A stretch of DNA of 6,948 nt, taken from assembly GCA_036262095.1 (NCBI GenBank), contig DATAJQ010000122.1, forward strand, positions 1 to 6,948, in the 5' to 3' direction. This DNA is from Terrimonas_A sp036262095 (lineage in GTDB: Bacteria; Bacteroidota; Bacteroidia; Chitinophagales; Chitinophagaceae). Under the pieces are notes generated by a model that had not been told where the DNA came from, did not search any database, and saw nothing but the letters and a program-made list of their open reading frames with translations. Position 1 is the first letter of the stretch. Each line of letters begins with the position of its first letter. Shown in pieces: positions 6,448-6,948 of the stretch. Position numbers and translations under genes: made by a program.

Positions 6448-6945
6448 TGTTGTAGGGGAGACGCGATAGTTGTCAAGGAGAGGTCTGTGTATTGGTAACG
6501 ACACAAGATAATGGCTACTACACTGCTAGGGATAACTGAGTGAGCTGATGTGAAGGTACAGGGTAAGGCTACTGCCACAGATGACTGCGGACTTATGCTG
6601 TGTTCATTATACGGAGATAATTTAGTTCTCATATCTAGTGTTCCGTGAGGTGATGTACAATTACTTGAGTCATTTCCTACAAGGTATGAGTTAGGGTATC
6701 GATCATAAGGAGTTCATCTATTCGCAATAAACAAGACCAAATGTCACATACGGAATGTGGGCATCTGGAGAGCAGACAATCTTGGAAGCAAGCATGTAGA
6801 GGAAGATCTAACATTCAACACAAGAGGCAGCAATCAGAAGGACCTCAAACAAATAGCCTGACAAGCCTTCAAGTGCTACTCCATCCAACACAAACTGGTT
6901 GGCAGGCAAGTCTCAACGTCTCCAGATCCAACTCTGTCCTTAACA
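6448..6945 (-). repeat. Putative 5' LTR, 498 bp, TGTT...AACA
   Basis: Read in sense, this stretch opens with TGTTAAGGACAG and closes with CCCCTACAACA, giving 4-bp inverted termini TGTT/AACA. The closing end is followed after one base by TGGCGCC, the form expected of a tRNA primer binding site, and this fixes the inner boundary. The outer boundary is inferred from the TGTT terminus. The second LTR that would prove it lies outside the window. It should hold U3 promoter, R and U5. It carries no conserved protein. One direct repeat of 12 bp with one mismatch is present (6882-6893 and 6812-6823). I see no clear polyadenylation signal (AATAAA) on the sense strand. Confidence 0.8.
6604..6611 (-). 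promoter_or_regulatory. Possible TATA-like element of the LTR promoter
   Basis: Sense TATAATGA lies within the LTR. If used, transcription would start about 25-30 bases later, near 6580. From 6604 to 6439 the sense strand has no ATG, so such an RNA would have gag's ATG as its first AUG. The match is short and AT-rich, so this is a weak call. Confidence 0.25.
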
Positions 6946-6948
6946 TAT

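Larger units (their letters stand above)
1..6945 (-). mobile_element. Ty3/gypsy-type LTR retrotransposon (5' LTR and full internal region; 3' LTR outside the window)
   Basis: The sense strand carries, in order, a putative LTR (6945-6448), a primer binding site (6446-6429), one intact gag-pol frame (6438-31) and a polypurine tract (11-1). The Pol order protease, reverse transcriptase, RNase H, integrase separates Ty3/gypsy elements from Ty1/copia, where integrase precedes RT. There is no envelope-like frame after integrase: only about 126 residues of tail remain before the stop. The frame has no stop or evident frameshift and the catalytic residues of all four enzymes are present, so the copy appears structurally intact. 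A second LTR copy should begin directly left of position 1 and cannot be seen, so age and target-site duplication cannot be judged. The family placement is firm; lineage within Ty3/gypsy and host species are not determined. Confidence 0.95.

Noticed and set aside
6001..6498. Plus-strand open frame of 165 codons
   Set aside because: It is antisense to the gag start and the LTR edge, and its Arg/Ser-rich translation has no recognisable motif, as expected from a shadow frame.
6439..6504. Extension of the gag-pol frame by 22 codons to 6504
   Set aside because: The codon at 6504-6502 is GTG, not ATG, the extension lies in the presumed LTR, and no in-frame ATG exists upstream before a TAG.
6726..6731. 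AATAAA in the LTR
   Set aside because: It is on the plus strand, antisense to the element, so it is not its polyadenylation signal.
6946..6948. Flanking bases as a target-site duplication
   Set aside because: Only three bases are outside the LTR and the other end of the element is not in the window, so no duplication can be shown.

Overview
The window is almost entirely one long-terminal-repeat retrotransposon of the Ty3/gypsy (Metaviridae) type, lying on the minus strand. The sense direction therefore runs from about 6945 down to 1. The host is a eukaryote: the element has an LTR, a primer binding site and a protease-RT-RNase H-integrase Pol, and the gene reads as standard code with a TGA stop. 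The sequence does not identify the species. A unicellular protist (for example a perkinsid) is a guess I cannot test here. GC content is moderate and I see no host gene.

Layout in sense order. Three flanking bases lie at 6948-6946. A putative 498-bp 5' LTR follows at 6945-6448, beginning TGTT and ending AACA. One spacer base precedes the primer binding site TGGCGCC..., which starts at 6446. The gag-pol reading frame runs from 6438 to 31 (2135 codons plus TGA). A perfect 8-bp hairpin that includes the stop codon lies at 33-14, and a G-rich polypurine tract at 11-1. The 3' LTR would begin just outside the left edge, so the window holds the 5' LTR plus the complete internal region.

The polyprotein order is Gag-like region, aspartic protease (DSGA), a long linker with a Cys4 zinc-finger-like module, reverse transcriptase (YIDD), RNase H, integrase (HHCC, D-59-D-35-E, GPY/F) and a C-terminal extension without a chromodomain. 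All catalytic residues I looked for are present and the frame is open, so the copy looks intact and possibly young. The unusual points are four: gag's first in-frame ATG lies inside the primer binding site; Gag and Pol are one frame with no frameshift; Gag lacks a CCHC zinc knuckle; and a Cys4 module resembling the Stc1/LIM-like type sits between protease and RT. The protein is made, cleaved by its own protease, packaged with the RNA, reverse transcribed from a tRNA primer and integrated. That cycle is known for the family; only the parts are seen here.
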